A DNA stretch of 64,000 bases from Cohnella herbarum (lineage in GTDB: Bacteria > Bacillota > Bacilli > Paenibacillales > Paenibacillaceae). The notes under the pieces were generated by a model. The model was not told the origin of the DNA. It worked only from the letters and a program-made list of their open reading frames with translations, and did not search any database. Below are positions 8,577 through 16,968 of the stretch, piece by piece. Positions within the stretch are counted from its first letter, which is position 1. Every line of letters begins with the position of its first letter. The stretch is from positions 930,001 to 994,000 of the forward strand of contig NZ_CP051680.1 of assembly GCF_012849095.1 (NCBI RefSeq), read 5' to 3'. A program made the translations under genes and the position numbers.

Positions 8577-8620
8577 AATTTTATCATATTAAGCTAGAGA
8601 GAAACGGGAGGCATAATGAA

Positions 8621-9766
8621 ATGACACAAAGGAAATTCAAAAGCACTTGGCTTGCATTGGCACTCGTATTGGTACTGGTGCTGGCAGCTTGCGGCAATAA
8701 GGAAGAGAACAATGCCGGTAGTTCGGCATCCGCATCGGAGACACCGTCCGCTTCGGCATCCGCATCCGCGGAGCCTTCGGAAAGCGCTTCTTCGGTGGAA
8801 GCATTGAAAGGTAAGAAAATCGCGCTCGTTATGCGTTTCAACACAGGTACGTTTTCCGCTCAGTACGTTGACGGAGTAAAGAAACAAGTCGCTAAATTCG
8901 GCGGAGAAGTTACGGTATTGTCTTCCGATAACGACCTTGCTAAATTGGCCGCTAACTTGGATTCCGCGGTTAACCAGAAGTTCGACGGAATTCTAATCGA
9001 CCATGGCGATGCTGCGGCGCTGACGAACGGCGTGAACAACGCGAAAGCGGCCGGCATTCCGATCGTAGCGTTCGATTCCGGATTGCAAGCTTTCGAAGGC
9101 GTAACGAACCTCGCCCAGAACGACCAACAGCTTGCCGAGTTTACGCTTGAGAAGCTGGCTGAAGAAGCGGGCGGCAAAGGGAATATCGTTAAAGTATGGG
9201 TAGCCGGTTTCCCTCCAATGGAAAGCCGTCAAATTTCGTACAAAGCGTTCATCGAGAAATACCCGGATATTAAAGAAATCGCCGCTTTCGGCGATGCTAG
9301 CAATCCGCAGCTCGATACGCAAAATAAACTGGAAGCCGTATTGAAACAATACCCGAACAAAGGCGATATTACGGCGGTTTGGGCAGCTTGGGATGAATTC
9401 GCGAAAGGTGCGGCTAACGCCATTAAACAAGCCGGACGCGATGAAATCAAAGTATACGGAATCGACCTTAGCGACGAGGATTTGAAAATGATTCAAGATC
9501 CGACTAACCCATGGGTTGCATCGGCTGCGGTTGATCCGACTTCCATTGGTACCGTTCAAGTGAGATACTTGTACCAGAAATTAAACGGCGACACGACGGA
9601 TGCCGTCGTACAGCTTGAGCCGGTATTCGTACACCGCGACTCTCTTCCGAAGGATAAAGTGATTACGACCGCGGAGCTTTCCCAATATGTTGATGGTTGG
9701 GGCAGCAGCGAACTCGGAAACACGGATTACCTGAAAGAATTGGAAGCTTCCGTTGGCGCCAAATAA
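8621..9766 (+). CDS. Sugar ABC transporter substrate-binding lipoprotein
   Basis: Extracellular solute receptor anchored by lipid: signal peptide with lipobox LAAC, a Ser/Ala/Glu-rich linker of ~35 residues, then a periplasmic-binding-protein type 1 fold (IALVMRFNTGTFSAQY, GILIDHGDA, IPIVAFDSG, VYGIDLSDED) like ribose/galactose-type receptors. 381 aa. ATG 8621 lies 9 nt after GGGAGG; ATG 8616 meets an immediate stop. It is first in a three-gene importer set with ATPase and permease. The sugar cannot be read from the sequence, and no catabolic gene accompanies the set. Confidence 0.88.
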   Translation: MTQRKFKSTWLALALVLVLVLAACGNKEENNAGSSASASETPSASASASAEPSESASSVEALKGKKIALVMRFNTGTFSAQYVDGVKKQVAKFGGEVTVLSSDNDLAKLAANLDSAVNQKFDGILIDHGDAAALTNGVNNAKAAGIPIVAFDSGLQAFEGVTNLAQNDQQLAEFTLEKLAEEAGGKGNIVKVWVAGFPPMESRQISYKAFIEKYPDIKEIAAFGDASNPQLDTQNKLEAVLKQYPNKGDITAVWAAWDEFAKGAANAIKQAGRDEIKVYGIDLSDEDLKMIQDPTNPWVASAAVDPTSIGTVQVRYLYQKLNGDTTDAVVQLEPVFVHRDSLPKDKVITTAELSQYVDGWGSSELGNTDYLKELEASVGAK

Positions 9767-9803
9767 TCGGATAGAAATAAAGTTAGGTTAGGGAATGCAC
9801 GGC

Positions 9804-9830
9804 ACGGCGCGGATATTAACCGCGCCGTTT
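9804..9830 (+). terminator. Intercistronic hairpin between binding protein and ATPase genes
   Basis: Perfect 9-bp stem ACGGCGCGG/CCGCGCCGT with a 7-nt loop, followed by only TTT. It is likely a partial terminator or mRNA-stabilising structure that keeps the binding protein more abundant than the ATPase and permease. Confidence 0.65.
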
Positions 9831-9887
9831 CCTGCTGTCATAACGAGCTTTTATTCGCACGCGGTCAGGAAAGGAGAGGACTCACCT

Positions 9888-11411
9888 ATGACAACGATTC
9901 GTAAACACTCCGAATTGAACATGAAAGGCATTTCGAAAGCTTTCGCCGGCGTTTCGGCCCTGAAGAACGTCGATTTCAACGTAAGAAGCGGCGAGATCCA
10001 TGCTTTGTTAGGGGCGAACGGCGCAGGTAAAAGCACGTTGATGAAAATATTGTCCGGCGCTTACGAGGCGGACGCAGGAAATGTTGAAGTAGAGGATGGG
10101 ACTTACGTCTTCCGGTCCCCTTCCGATTCCAAGCAAGCGGGCATTCATTGCGTCTATCAAGAGGTGGACACGTCTCTCGTTCCGCATTTAAGCGTTTCCG
10201 AGAACATCTTTCTTGATCAGCTTGCGACTTCGAAGGGGAAAGCTTGGTTGAAGTGGGGGAGCCTTCATGAGGAGGCCGCGGCCGTTCTTAACCAAATCGG
10301 ATTAAAACTGTCTCCTAAAGCGTTGATTAGGGATCTCACTTTGTCGGAGAAGCAGTTGGTGCTCATCGCGAGGTTGCTTGCGGAGAAAGCCAAATACGTC
10401 ATTCTTGACGAACCGACGGCTCCGTTAAGTCTGGAAGAGGCGGATAAGCTGTTCGAAATTATGCAAGGTTTGAAGAATGCAGGTATCGGAGTCATCTTTA
10501 TCTCGCATAGATTGCCGGAAGTATTTCAAATCTGCGACCGGATTACGGTTATGCGAGACGGAGAACGGGTATTGACCGAACGCAAAGAGGACATCGATAT
10601 GGCCGGAGTCGTTAAGGCGATGCTCGGAAGAAGTTTTGAGGAGGAGTTTCCGAAGCTTCCCGCCGAGATCGGAGAACCCGTGCTAACGGCGCAAGGCTTA
10701 CGTTCCGGACAACGCGTGCGAGGAGTTAATCTAGAGGTGAGGCGCGGTGAAATCGTGGCCATCGTCGGCTTGGTCGGCGCCGGTAAGACGGAATTGTCCC
10801 GCGCTCTCTTCGGAGCCGATCTACTCGACGGGGGAACGGTAAGCGTAGCGGGTCAAACGGCGCGGCTCGGCACGCCGGCGGATGCGGTGCGATCCGGGAT
10901 CGCATTAATTCCGGAAGAACGACGCAAGGAAGGCATTCTCGTAAGGGAGTCCGTTCTGCACAATCTAAGCTTGCCGATTCTTAAGTCGATTAGCCGGCTC
11001 GGGTTCCTGTCCGGAAAATCGGAGCGGGGGTTTGCAAACTCGCAGATTGCGGATTTGGGAATCAAGACGTCTTCCGTATCGCAGCTCACCGCTTACTTAA
11101 GCGGAGGGAATCAACAGAAAGTCGCGATCGGCAAATGGCTCGGCACGCAAGCGGAAGTATTTCTCTTCGACGAGCCTACGAAGGGCGTGGACGTCGGGGC
11201 TAAGAGCGATATTTTCCGCATTATCGGAAAGCTGGCGCAGCAAGGCAAAGGGATCTTGTACTTAACTTGCGAATTCGCCGAAGCGCTTGGTTTGGCGGAC
11301 CGGATTCTGGTCATGTGCGACGGCATTATCGTAAAATCATTCAACCGCGGTGAAGCAACGCAAGAGGATCTGTTGTACTACGCCAGCGCGGGTCGGGAGG
11401 AATTAGCGTGA
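9888..11411 (+). CDS. Sugar ABC transporter ATPase, tandem domains (RbsA/MglA type)
   Basis: Cytoplasmic energiser with two fused ABC domains, as in the ribose/galactose import family. Domain 1: Walker A GANGAGKST, degenerate signature LTLSEKQ, Walker B VILDEPTAPL. Domain 2: Walker A replaced by GLVGAGKTE, good signature LSGGNQQK, Walker B VFLFDEPTKGVD. This asymmetry is usual for the family. 507 aa from ATG 9888, which follows AAGGAG (9871-9876); an in-frame ATG at 9795 lies before the intercistronic hairpin and is unlikely. It overlaps the permease by 4 bp (GTGA). Confidence 0.92.
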   Translation: MTTIRKHSELNMKGISKAFAGVSALKNVDFNVRSGEIHALLGANGAGKSTLMKILSGAYEADAGNVEVEDGTYVFRSPSDSKQAGIHCVYQEVDTSLVPHLSVSENIFLDQLATSKGKAWLKWGSLHEEAAAVLNQIGLKLSPKALIRDLTLSEKQLVLIARLLAEKAKYVILDEPTAPLSLEEADKLFEIMQGLKNAGIGVIFISHRLPEVFQICDRITVMRDGERVLTERKEDIDMAGVVKAMLGRSFEEEFPKLPAEIGEPVLTAQGLRSGQRVRGVNLEVRRGEIVAIVGLVGAGKTELSRALFGADLLDGGTVSVAGQTARLGTPADAVRSGIALIPEERRKEGILVRESVLHNLSLPILKSISRLGFLSGKSERGFANSQIADLGIKTSSVSQLTAYLSGGNQQKVAIGKWLGTQAEVFLFDEPTKGVDVGAKSDIFRIIGKLAQQGKGILYLTCEFAEALGLADRILVMCDGIIVKSFNRGEATQEDLLYYASAGREELA

Positions 11412-12394
11412 AAAAACATCTTCTGCCGTTTACATTCAAATACGGCGCGCTTGTGTTCATCGGATTGGTCATCTTATTTTTCTCGATCAGGAACGAGTAC
11501 TTCTTCACCTACAGCAACTTAACCGACATCCTACGTTCGATCTCCATCGTTACTTTCGTCGCGATCGGAGTCACGATATCGTTAACGGTCGACGGTTTCG
11601 ATCTTTCCGTCGGTTCGACGGTGTCCTTATCAACCGTGCTAACGGCTACGATGATGGTATGGTTCGAGATGCCGCTTATCGTCGTATTAATCGTTCCGAT
11701 CGCGGTCGGGGCGCTGGTCGGTCTGCTTAATGCTTTGTTGATCGTGAAGATCCGTATTCCGGACTTGTTGGCTACGCTAGCCGTTATGTACATCGTCAAC
11801 GGGATTCATAAGACGTATACGAAGGGTTATTCGATCTACAATAATATGCCGATGCCGGACGGGTCGACCGCTCCGGGAGTGATGAGCAAATCGTTTCTCT
11901 GGATCGGTCAAGGCAAGCTATTAGGCGTTCCTTTCCCAGTCGTGCTGATGCTGCTGGCGGTCATCGCCGCTCACGTATTCTTCAAATATACGCGTTGGGG
12001 CAGGCAGATGATCATGACTGGAGGCAACGAAGAGGCGGCTAGGCTGTCAGGTCTTAAGGTTAAGCGCGTACGAACGCTCGCTTACGTCGCTTCGGGTATT
12101 TTCGCATCCATCGGCGGTATATTGTTCGCTTCGCGTATCGGATCCGGACAAGTCGATGCGGGTACTCCGATGCTCATGGAAGCCGTCGCGGCCGTATTCG
12201 TCGGTTATTCGGTTTTCGCGGCAGGACGTCCTAACATTATCGGGACCTTTTTCGGCGCTATCCTAATGGGCGTCCTCGTGAATGGATTAACGATGATGAA
12301 TGTTCAATATTATACGAACGATATTATTAAAGGAGCGGTGCTCGTTCTTGCGCTTGCCGTCACCTTTATCCATCTTAATCGCAGAAAAGCTTGA
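11408..12394 (+). CDS. Sugar ABC transporter permease (RbsC type)
   Basis: Integral membrane permease of the ribose/xylose/galactose import family, 328 aa with roughly eight to ten hydrophobic spans. Family signatures include DGFDLSVGS near the first third and EEAARLSGLKVKRVR before AYVASGIFASIGGI, the coupling region that contacts the ATPase. It starts with GTG inside the ATPase stop codon. No terminator is evident after it; the next gene, hup, has its own promoter 28 bp downstream. Confidence 0.92.
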   Translation: MKKHLLPFTFKYGALVFIGLVILFFSIRNEYFFTYSNLTDILRSISIVTFVAIGVTISLTVDGFDLSVGSTVSLSTVLTATMMVWFEMPLIVVLIVPIAVGALVGLLNALLIVKIRIPDLLATLAVMYIVNGIHKTYTKGYSIYNNMPMPDGSTAPGVMSKSFLWIGQGKLLGVPFPVVLMLLAVIAAHVFFKYTRWGRQMIMTGGNEEAARLSGLKVKRVRTLAYVASGIFASIGGILFASRIGSGQVDAGTPMLMEAVAAVFVGYSVFAAGRPNIIGTFFGAILMGVLVNGLTMMNVQYYTNDIIKGAVLVLALAVTFIHLNRRKA

Positions 12395-12421
12395 CGAAAA
12401 AGGCGGGAAAACGCGTCCTGC

Positions 12422-12451
12422 TTGAAACTTCGCGTCCTGCAAGTGTATAAT
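12422..12451 (+). promoter_or_regulatory. Sigma-A promoter of hup
   Basis: TTGAAA (12422-12427), an 18-bp spacer and a perfect TATAAT (12446-12451), 60 bp before the HU start. Confidence 0.75.
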
Positions 12452-12510
12452 TTCTGTTGAAACGGATAAACAGATAACATGCCATTGTGCCGTTATGGGA
12501 GGTGAATGCT

Positions 12511-12783
12511 ATGAACAAAACCGAATTGATCACCAAAGTGGCCGAGTTGGCCGATCTATCCAAGAAAGATGCGACTCAAGCGGTTGACGCCGTTTTCGAC
12601 GTCATCTCCGAAGCTCTGCAGAACGGAGATAAAGTACAATTAGTAGGGTTTGGTAACTTTGAGGTTCGCGAACGTTCCGCTCGTAAAGGGCGCAACCCGC
12701 AAACCGGTGTGGAAATCGAAATTCCGGCCGGGAAAATCCCCGCATTCAAGCCGGGTAAGGCGCTTAAAGACGGCATTAAATAG
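12511..12783 (+). CDS. hup: HU-family DNA-binding protein
   Basis: Histone-like nucleoid protein, 90 aa, which bends and compacts DNA as a dimer. [21 protein letters not shown] forms the dimer helices and [21 protein letters not shown] is the family signature leading into the beta arms. ATG 12511 follows GGGAGGTG (12497-12504). In B. subtilis this gene (hbs) is followed by folE (mtrA) and mtrB; here folE is absent and a tRNA lies in between. Confidence 0.97.
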   Translation: MNKTELITKVAELADLSKKDATQAVDAVFDVISEALQNGDKVQLVGFGNFEVRERSARKGRNPQTGVEIEIPAGKIPAFKPGKALKDGIK

Positions 12784-12871
12784 ATAACGAATAGGTCCGA
12801 TCGGGTTACATAAGCTGAATTTCTAGTTTTTTAAATGAAACTCTACATCCGACCGTTCGTTATTTACGATA

Positions 12872-12912
12872 GGGTGCACGCCTAGTTTCTAGGCTGTGCG
12901 CCTTATTTCGTT
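12872..12912 (+). terminator. Terminator after hup
   Basis: GGTGCACGCCTAG pairs with CTAGGCTGTGCGCC around a TTT loop (one wobble, one bulged base), followed by TTATTTCGTTTT. Confidence 0.75.
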
Positions 12913-12991
12913 TTATTAGGCGTGAAATTCGTAATCGTAGCGAGAGATAGATAGGATTGCATTAAACGCGGAATAACCGCGCGGCGAACCC

Positions 12992-13021
12992 TTGCGAGCG
13001 CGTTCGGCCGCGTGATATAAT
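12992..13021 (+). promoter_or_regulatory. Sigma-A promoter of the tRNA-Pro gene
   Basis: TTGCGA (12992-12997), an 18-bp spacer and a perfect TATAAT (13016-13021), about 80 bp before the mature tRNA 5' end. Confidence 0.65.
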
Positions 13022-13109
13022 TAGCGCTGTATCTACGAAAAGCGGTTACATAGCGAACTTATTTTGTTTAGTCACCATCGGTCTAGCGGAAGCGGAAGCA
13101 TGGTGCCTA

Positions 13110-13186
13110 CGGGACGTGGCGCAGCCTGGTAGCGCGCACCCTTGGGGTGGGTGAGGTCGAGAGTTCGAATCTCTCCGTTCCGACCA
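13110..13186 (+). tRNA. tRNA-Pro (anticodon GGG)
   Basis: A 77-nt cloverleaf: acceptor CGGGACG/CGTTCCG (one G-U), D arm GCGC with AGCCTGGTA loop, anticodon stem CACCC/GGGTG with loop TTGGGGT (anticodon GGG), T arm with GTTCGAAT, discriminator A and encoded CCA. It reads CCC and CCU proline codons. It stands alone between hup and mtrB with its own promoter and terminator. Confidence 0.95.
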
Positions 13187-13198
13187 TTAGAACCGTTG

Positions 13199-13237
13199 AC
13201 TGTCTGCTCGCATTCGTCGCGCGAGTAGACAGTTTTT
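13199..13237 (+). terminator. Terminator after tRNA-Pro
   Basis: ACTGTCTGCTCGC pairs with GCGAGTAGACAGT (one wobble) around ATTCGTCGC, then TTTTT. An isolated TTGACA at 13240 could be the -35 of mtrB, but no good -10 follows. Confidence 0.9.
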
Positions 13238-13295
13238 GTTTGACATCGCTCACTCTTTTCCTTCATCATGGAGTTTAAGAAGGAGGTCTAAGATA

Positions 13296-13517
13296 ATGGA
13301 CTCGGAACAGCAAGAATATATCGTGATTAAAGCCAAAGACAGCGGAGTACAGGTCATCGGGTTAACCCGGGGACAAGATACGAAGTTTCACCATACGGAG
13401 AAGCTGGATAAGGGCGAGGTGCTTATCGTTCAATTCACGGACCATACCTCGGCGATGAAAATCAGGGGCAAAGCGACGATTCTGACGAAACACGGATCGA
13501 TCGATACGGACGTTTAG
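13296..13517 (+). CDS. mtrB: Tryptophan RNA-binding attenuation protein (TRAP)
   Basis: TRAP forms an 11-subunit ring that, when loaded with tryptophan, wraps NAG-repeat RNA and causes termination in the trp leader. The 73-aa protein is typical. [20 protein letters not shown] and AMKIRG hold Lys36, Lys55 and Arg57, equivalent to the RNA-contacting Lys37/Lys56/Arg58 of B. subtilis (numbering shifted by one). ATG 13296 follows AAGGAGGT. A matching target lies 12 kb downstream in the trpE leader (25368-25403). No anti-TRAP gene is in the window. Confidence 0.96.
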   Translation: MDSEQQEYIVIKAKDSGVQVIGLTRGQDTKFHHTEKLDKGEVLIVQFTDHTSAMKIRGKATILTKHGSIDTDV

Positions 13518-13522
13518 ACAAT

Positions 13523-13583
13523 CGATGTCGAATCCGCTTCCTGCATACCCTCGTGATCAAATTCCGACTTTTTGAACAACCTC
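13523..13583 (+). repeat. Dispersed intergenic repeat, copy A (61 bp)
   Basis: Begins CGATGTCGAATCCG and ends GACTTTTTGAACAACCTC. It is 57/61 identical to copy B 187 bp downstream, and its end recurs after trpA. GACTTTTTGAAC is mirrored just downstream by GTTCAAAAAGTT (13597-13608), so the boundary can form a hairpin. Confidence 0.85.
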
Positions 13584-13709
13584 AAATGATTCGGAAGTTC
13601 AAAAAGTTAGAGTTTCAGCACCGAGAAGGTTGGATGAAGCTAGGGAAAGAGGAGCGGAGCGTAGGAGAAACCTACGTGAGCACCGGAAGGCCCGGCTGAA
13701 TTCAAGATT

Positions 13710-13770
13710 CGATGTCGATTCCGCTTCCTGAATAACCTCGTGATCAAATTCTGACTTTTTGAACAACCTC
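13710..13770 (+). repeat. Dispersed intergenic repeat, copy B (61 bp)
   Basis: Direct repeat of 13523-13583 in the same orientation with four base differences. The segment between the copies (13609-13709) has no ORF with a ribosome site. Confidence 0.85.
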
Positions 13771-13780
13771 TCTTAGGAGT

Positions 13781-13803
13781 GCAGGCATAGCCTGCCCTTT
13801 TTG
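13781..13803 (+). terminator. Terminator before the 13851 gene
   Basis: GCAGGC-ATA-GCCTGC stem-loop followed by CCTTTTTG. It closes transcription from mtrB. Confidence 0.75.
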
Positions 13804-13850
13804 TTTGTACAATGGGTAAGGAGGAGCCTCTCAAGAAAGGGGAAATCGCC

Positions 13851-14387
13851 GTGCCTGTTTTCGGATTCAAACAATACGGGGTTATGCTATTGATCGGGAT
13901 CGTTGCGGTGTTCATGCTCAGTCGGTTGCCTTTCTTCGAGGAGAGCGTTCGGCAGCGCAAAAACGCAGTCGTCGTGTTTCAGCCGAAACAAACGAATATG
14001 TTAACGGACGACACCTTGGTGGATCGGGTTTCCAAGCTGCAATTGAGTAACCAAATCTTGAAAGTCGGATGGGACCACTCCATTCTAACGATCGATTTGC
14101 TCGGATACGATCCGGAGAAGGTTTGGGTCGATATGGGTCAATTGATTATTTTTTCTTACGAAAAAGTACATAATGTCAAACAAGTTCTGATTAGGGCGTT
14201 TGCGGATAAGGGAGATCAACGAATTCTGCTGCTGGCAGCGGAAACCCGCAGGAGCGATTGGTCCGACAAGGAATTGACGGAGATAAGTCACAACGAATTC
14301 CGGTTGCATTCCAATTTGGAATCGAACTTGAGACTTTCCATTACGCCGTCCGGCAAGCGTTGGATCGCAAATTTTGCAAATTCATGA
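13851..14387 (+). CDS. Membrane-anchored protein of unknown function
   Basis: A 178-aa protein not recognised as a named family. One hydrophobic helix lies near residues 10-22 (VMLLIGIVAVFML), then a soluble domain with alternating strands (ILTIDLLGYDPEKVWVDMGQL, QVLIRAFADKGDQRILLLAAE). It is probably a single-pass protein with an extracytoplasmic domain. I start at GTG 13851, 8 nt after AAAGGGG; an in-frame ATG at 13812 has no ribosome site. It lies between mtrB and hepS, adjacent genes in B. subtilis, so it is an insertion in that context. Confidence 0.6.
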   Translation: MPVFGFKQYGVMLLIGIVAVFMLSRLPFFEESVRQRKNAVVVFQPKQTNMLTDDTLVDRVSKLQLSNQILKVGWDHSILTIDLLGYDPEKVWVDMGQLIIFSYEKVHNVKQVLIRAFADKGDQRILLLAAETRRSDWSDKELTEISHNEFRLHSNLESNLRLSITPSGKRWIANFANS

Positions 14388-14488
14388 ACAAAGTCCTAGG
14401 CTTATGCGAGCCTAACTAGGTTATGTTATAATAATTGAAATGAACCATGATGTTAGTTGGCCTGGCAGCATGTTCGGAGGCGGAAGCA

Positions 14489-15367
14489 ATGAATAGAGTT
14501 CGGATTTCCCAGATGGCGAACAAGTATATGAACCATGAAATGATTAGCCTGCATACGGAATTGCCAGAGTTTCCGGATGGCAGGATTTCTTTGCTATACT
14601 CGGTGTTGAGCCATCAGCCGAATGCGGTTTCGCATAAGGAGTTGTTGTCGATCGTCACCTCGCTCGTTCAAATGGGGCTAGATACCCACGATTCGGTCGA
14701 GAACGCGCTTGAACCTTCCGATAGCGGAATGCGGGGGATGCGCGCTCAGCAGTTAAAGGTTCTTGCGGGCGATTATTTCAGCAGTCGCTTCTACCACTTG
14801 TTATCGCAAGCCGGACAAATCGAGACGATGCGTCATCTTAGCGAAGCGATATGCAGCATTAACCGGATTAAGATGAGCTTCTACGGAAAAGTAAAGCAAA
14901 TGAAATTGAACGCGGAAGAATATCTCCATTACGGCGCAGAGATTAAGTCTGGGCTTTTCCTCTCGTTTACGGGGATTATGAGCGGGTTATATGAACGGGT
15001 TTGGCCGGAGCTCGTCGAGCGCTTCAGCCGCTGCGAAGTTTTGCTGCAGGAGCTTCGCAAAGTGGAGAAAAAGTCATCGCTGGAAGGAAGCTGGGGCGTA
15101 TGGCACATCCTTCAAGAGGGTACCGAGGAGGATCGCCGCCTGCTCGAGGATCGCAAGGAAGACTATAGCTTGTTACTGACGATGTTACACAAATACGACG
15201 TTGCGGATAAGTTAGGAAGTTTGCTGCGCCAATCGACGAGTCAACTGCAAGCCTTGCTTCAGAAACTCCAATCGGACAAGTTGATGCGCGAACTTCAGCC
15301 TTTGATCGAGCCATTCCTGCAGGCGACTGGACAGCAACGGGCTACTGTGTTGAAGGAGCTGGGATAA
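14489..15367 (+). CDS. hepS: Heptaprenyl diphosphate synthase component I
   Basis: Non-catalytic subunit of the two-part heptaprenyl diphosphate synthase making the C35 side chain of menaquinone-7. It is a helical protein of 292 aa with the recognisable LAGDYFSSRFYHLLSQAG stretch, and lacks the DDxxD motifs, which are in hepT downstream. ATG 14489 lies 8 nt after GGAGG; upstream in-frame ATGs have no ribosome site. A perfect TATAAT (14427-14432) with a weak -35 may start transcription here. menG follows after 6 bp. Confidence 0.9.
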   Translation: MNRVRISQMANKYMNHEMISLHTELPEFPDGRISLLYSVLSHQPNAVSHKELLSIVTSLVQMGLDTHDSVENALEPSDSGMRGMRAQQLKVLAGDYFSSRFYHLLSQAGQIETMRHLSEAICSINRIKMSFYGKVKQMKLNAEEYLHYGAEIKSGLFLSFTGIMSGLYERVWPELVERFSRCEVLLQELRKVEKKSSLEGSWGVWHILQEGTEEDRRLLEDRKEDYSLLLTMLHKYDVADKLGSLLRQSTSQLQALLQKLQSDKLMRELQPLIEPFLQATGQQRATVLKELG

Positions 15368-15373
15368 CGAATC

Positions 15374-16096
15374 ATGATGGACGCAGAATCCAAACAGAAG
15401 CACGTACACGAGGTGTTCGAGAGCATCGCGCCCAAGTACGACATGATGAATGATATTATAAGTTTCAGAAGGCATAAGGCATGGCGTCGGTTCACGATGC
15501 GCAAGATGGAAGTTCAGCCAGGCCAAACTTCGCTTGATCTTTGTTGCGGTACGTGCGATTGGACAATAGCCCTTGCAAGGGCTAGCGGTAAAGGAAAAAC
15601 CGTCGGTCTTGATTTCAGTCGCAACATGCTGGACGTCGGACAAGCGAAGGTCAATAAGCTGGGTCTGGGCGGGCAAATATCGCTCATTCAAGGCAATGCG
15701 ATGGATCTTCCGTTCGAGGACAATTCATTCGATTACGTTACGATCGGATTCGGTCTCAGGAATATACCGGATATCGTCAAAACGCTTAAAGAAATGAAAA
15801 GGGTAGTCAAGCCTGGCGGTAAAATTTTCTGTTTGGAAATGTCCAAACCGACTTGGCAGCCCTTCAAAGCTATTTTTTATTTTTATTTCGAGAAGCTTCT
15901 GCCGTTGCTAGGTAAATGGTTCGCGAAAAGACAAGATCAATATCGATGGCTACCGGAGTCCTTAAAGACTTTCCCTGATTTGCAGGAGCTTGCAGAACTA
16001 TTTCGCACGGTCGGAATGCGCAACGTGAAGGCTTATCCGTTATCTGGCGGGGTCGGGGCGCTGCACATCGGAACGAAGGGAAATGAAGGCGCATGA
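15374..16096 (+). CDS. menG: Demethylmenaquinone methyltransferase
   Basis: SAM-dependent methyltransferase for the last step of menaquinone synthesis (UbiE/MenG family). SAM site LDLCCGTCDWTIALA (usually LDxxCGTGD), VGLDFSRNML, and the family blocks YVTIGFGLRNIPD and SGGVGALHIG at the C-terminus. 240 aa, normal length. ATG 15374 or the adjacent ATG 15377 may be used. It overlaps the next gene by 4 bp (ATGA). Confidence 0.95.
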   Translation: MMDAESKQKHVHEVFESIAPKYDMMNDIISFRRHKAWRRFTMRKMEVQPGQTSLDLCCGTCDWTIALARASGKGKTVGLDFSRNMLDVGQAKVNKLGLGGQISLIQGNAMDLPFEDNSFDYVTIGFGLRNIPDIVKTLKEMKRVVKPGGKIFCLEMSKPTWQPFKAIFYFYFEKLLPLLGKWFAKRQDQYRWLPESLKTFPDLQELAELFRTVGMRNVKAYPLSGGVGALHIGTKGNEGA

Positions 16097-16968
16097 TTGC
16101 CAAGCTTCGCGTTTTTCTTGAAATGATTAAGTTCGAGCACACTTTATTTGCTTTGCCTTTTGCTTTCGTAGGCGCGATATTAGGCGCGGTAACCGTTGAG
16201 AAACGACTACCGGAGTGGAGCGAATGCGGGTGGATATTACTCGCGATGGTCGGAGCTCGCACGGCCGCGATGGGGTTAAACCGCGTCATCGATAAGTCGA
16301 TCGACGCCCGGAATCCAAGAACGGCAATGAGGGCCATACCGGCCGGCTTGCTGAAATCGAAAGACGTCTTGATTTATATCGTTATTTCGTTAGTTTTATT
16401 GTTCTGGGCCGCGTCGCAGTTGAATAGCTTAGCGGTCAAGTTACTGCCGCTTTCCGTATTTTTCCTAGTTTTCTACTCGTATACCAAAAGATTTACTTGG
16501 GCTTGCCATCTTATCTTAGGTTTAACGATCGGCTTGGCTCCTTTAGGCGGTTGGATTGCGGTTACGGGAAGCGTGTCATGGACGGCTATCATTCTTTATA
16601 TTACCGTTGCGTTATGGACTGCCGGTTTTGATACCATCTACGCGTGCCAGGATATGGAATTCGATCGCGAGGAAGGTTTGCATTCCATCCCGGCCAGATT
16701 CGGTATAGCCCGCGCTCTAGGCATCGCTCGGTTGTTTCATGCGCTTACGGCTGCAGGCTTTGCCTTGCTGCTCGTAATAACGGATCTAAGCTGGTGGTAT
16801 TTCGCCGGAATGATCGTCGCGGCAGCCTTGCTCTTATACGAGCATAGGCTCGTGAAGCCGAACGATTTAAGCAAGTTGAACGCTGCCTTCTTTACGATGA
16901 ACGGCGTGCTTAGCGCTGTAATTTTCGTATTTACGTTCATCGATCTGGTGGTGGTAAAATCATGGTAA
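16093..16968 (+). CDS. mqnP: UbiA-like polyprenyltransferase (MqnP type)
   Basis: Integral membrane prenyltransferase of the UbiA superfamily, 291 aa with about eight hydrophobic spans. Both Asp-rich metal sites are visible: NRVIDKSIDARNPRT and YACQDMEFDREEG. Many genomes annotate such genes as 4-hydroxybenzoate polyprenyltransferase. Here, beside mqnA, a UbiX-like gene, menG and hepS/hepT, the likely job is attaching the heptaprenyl chain to 1,4-dihydroxy-6-naphthoate in the futalosine menaquinone route (MqnP). Its start overlaps menG by 4 bp. Confidence 0.88.
   Translation: MIAKLRVFLEMIKFEHTLFALPFAFVGAILGAVTVEKRLPEWSECGWILLAMVGARTAAMGLNRVIDKSIDARNPRTAMRAIPAGLLKSKDVLIYIVISLVLLFWAASQLNSLAVKLLPLSVFFLVFYSYTKRFTWACHLILGLTIGLAPLGGWIAVTGSVSWTAIILYITVALWTAGFDTIYACQDMEFDREEGLHSIPARFGIARALGIARLFHALTAAGFALLLVITDLSWWYFAGMIVAAALLLYEHRLVKPNDLSKLNAAFFTMNGVLSAVIFVFTFIDLVVVKSW

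Noticed and set aside
13072..13269. Minus-strand 65-aa frame over the tRNA
   Set aside because: It is antisense to tRNA-Pro and its terminator and has no independent support.
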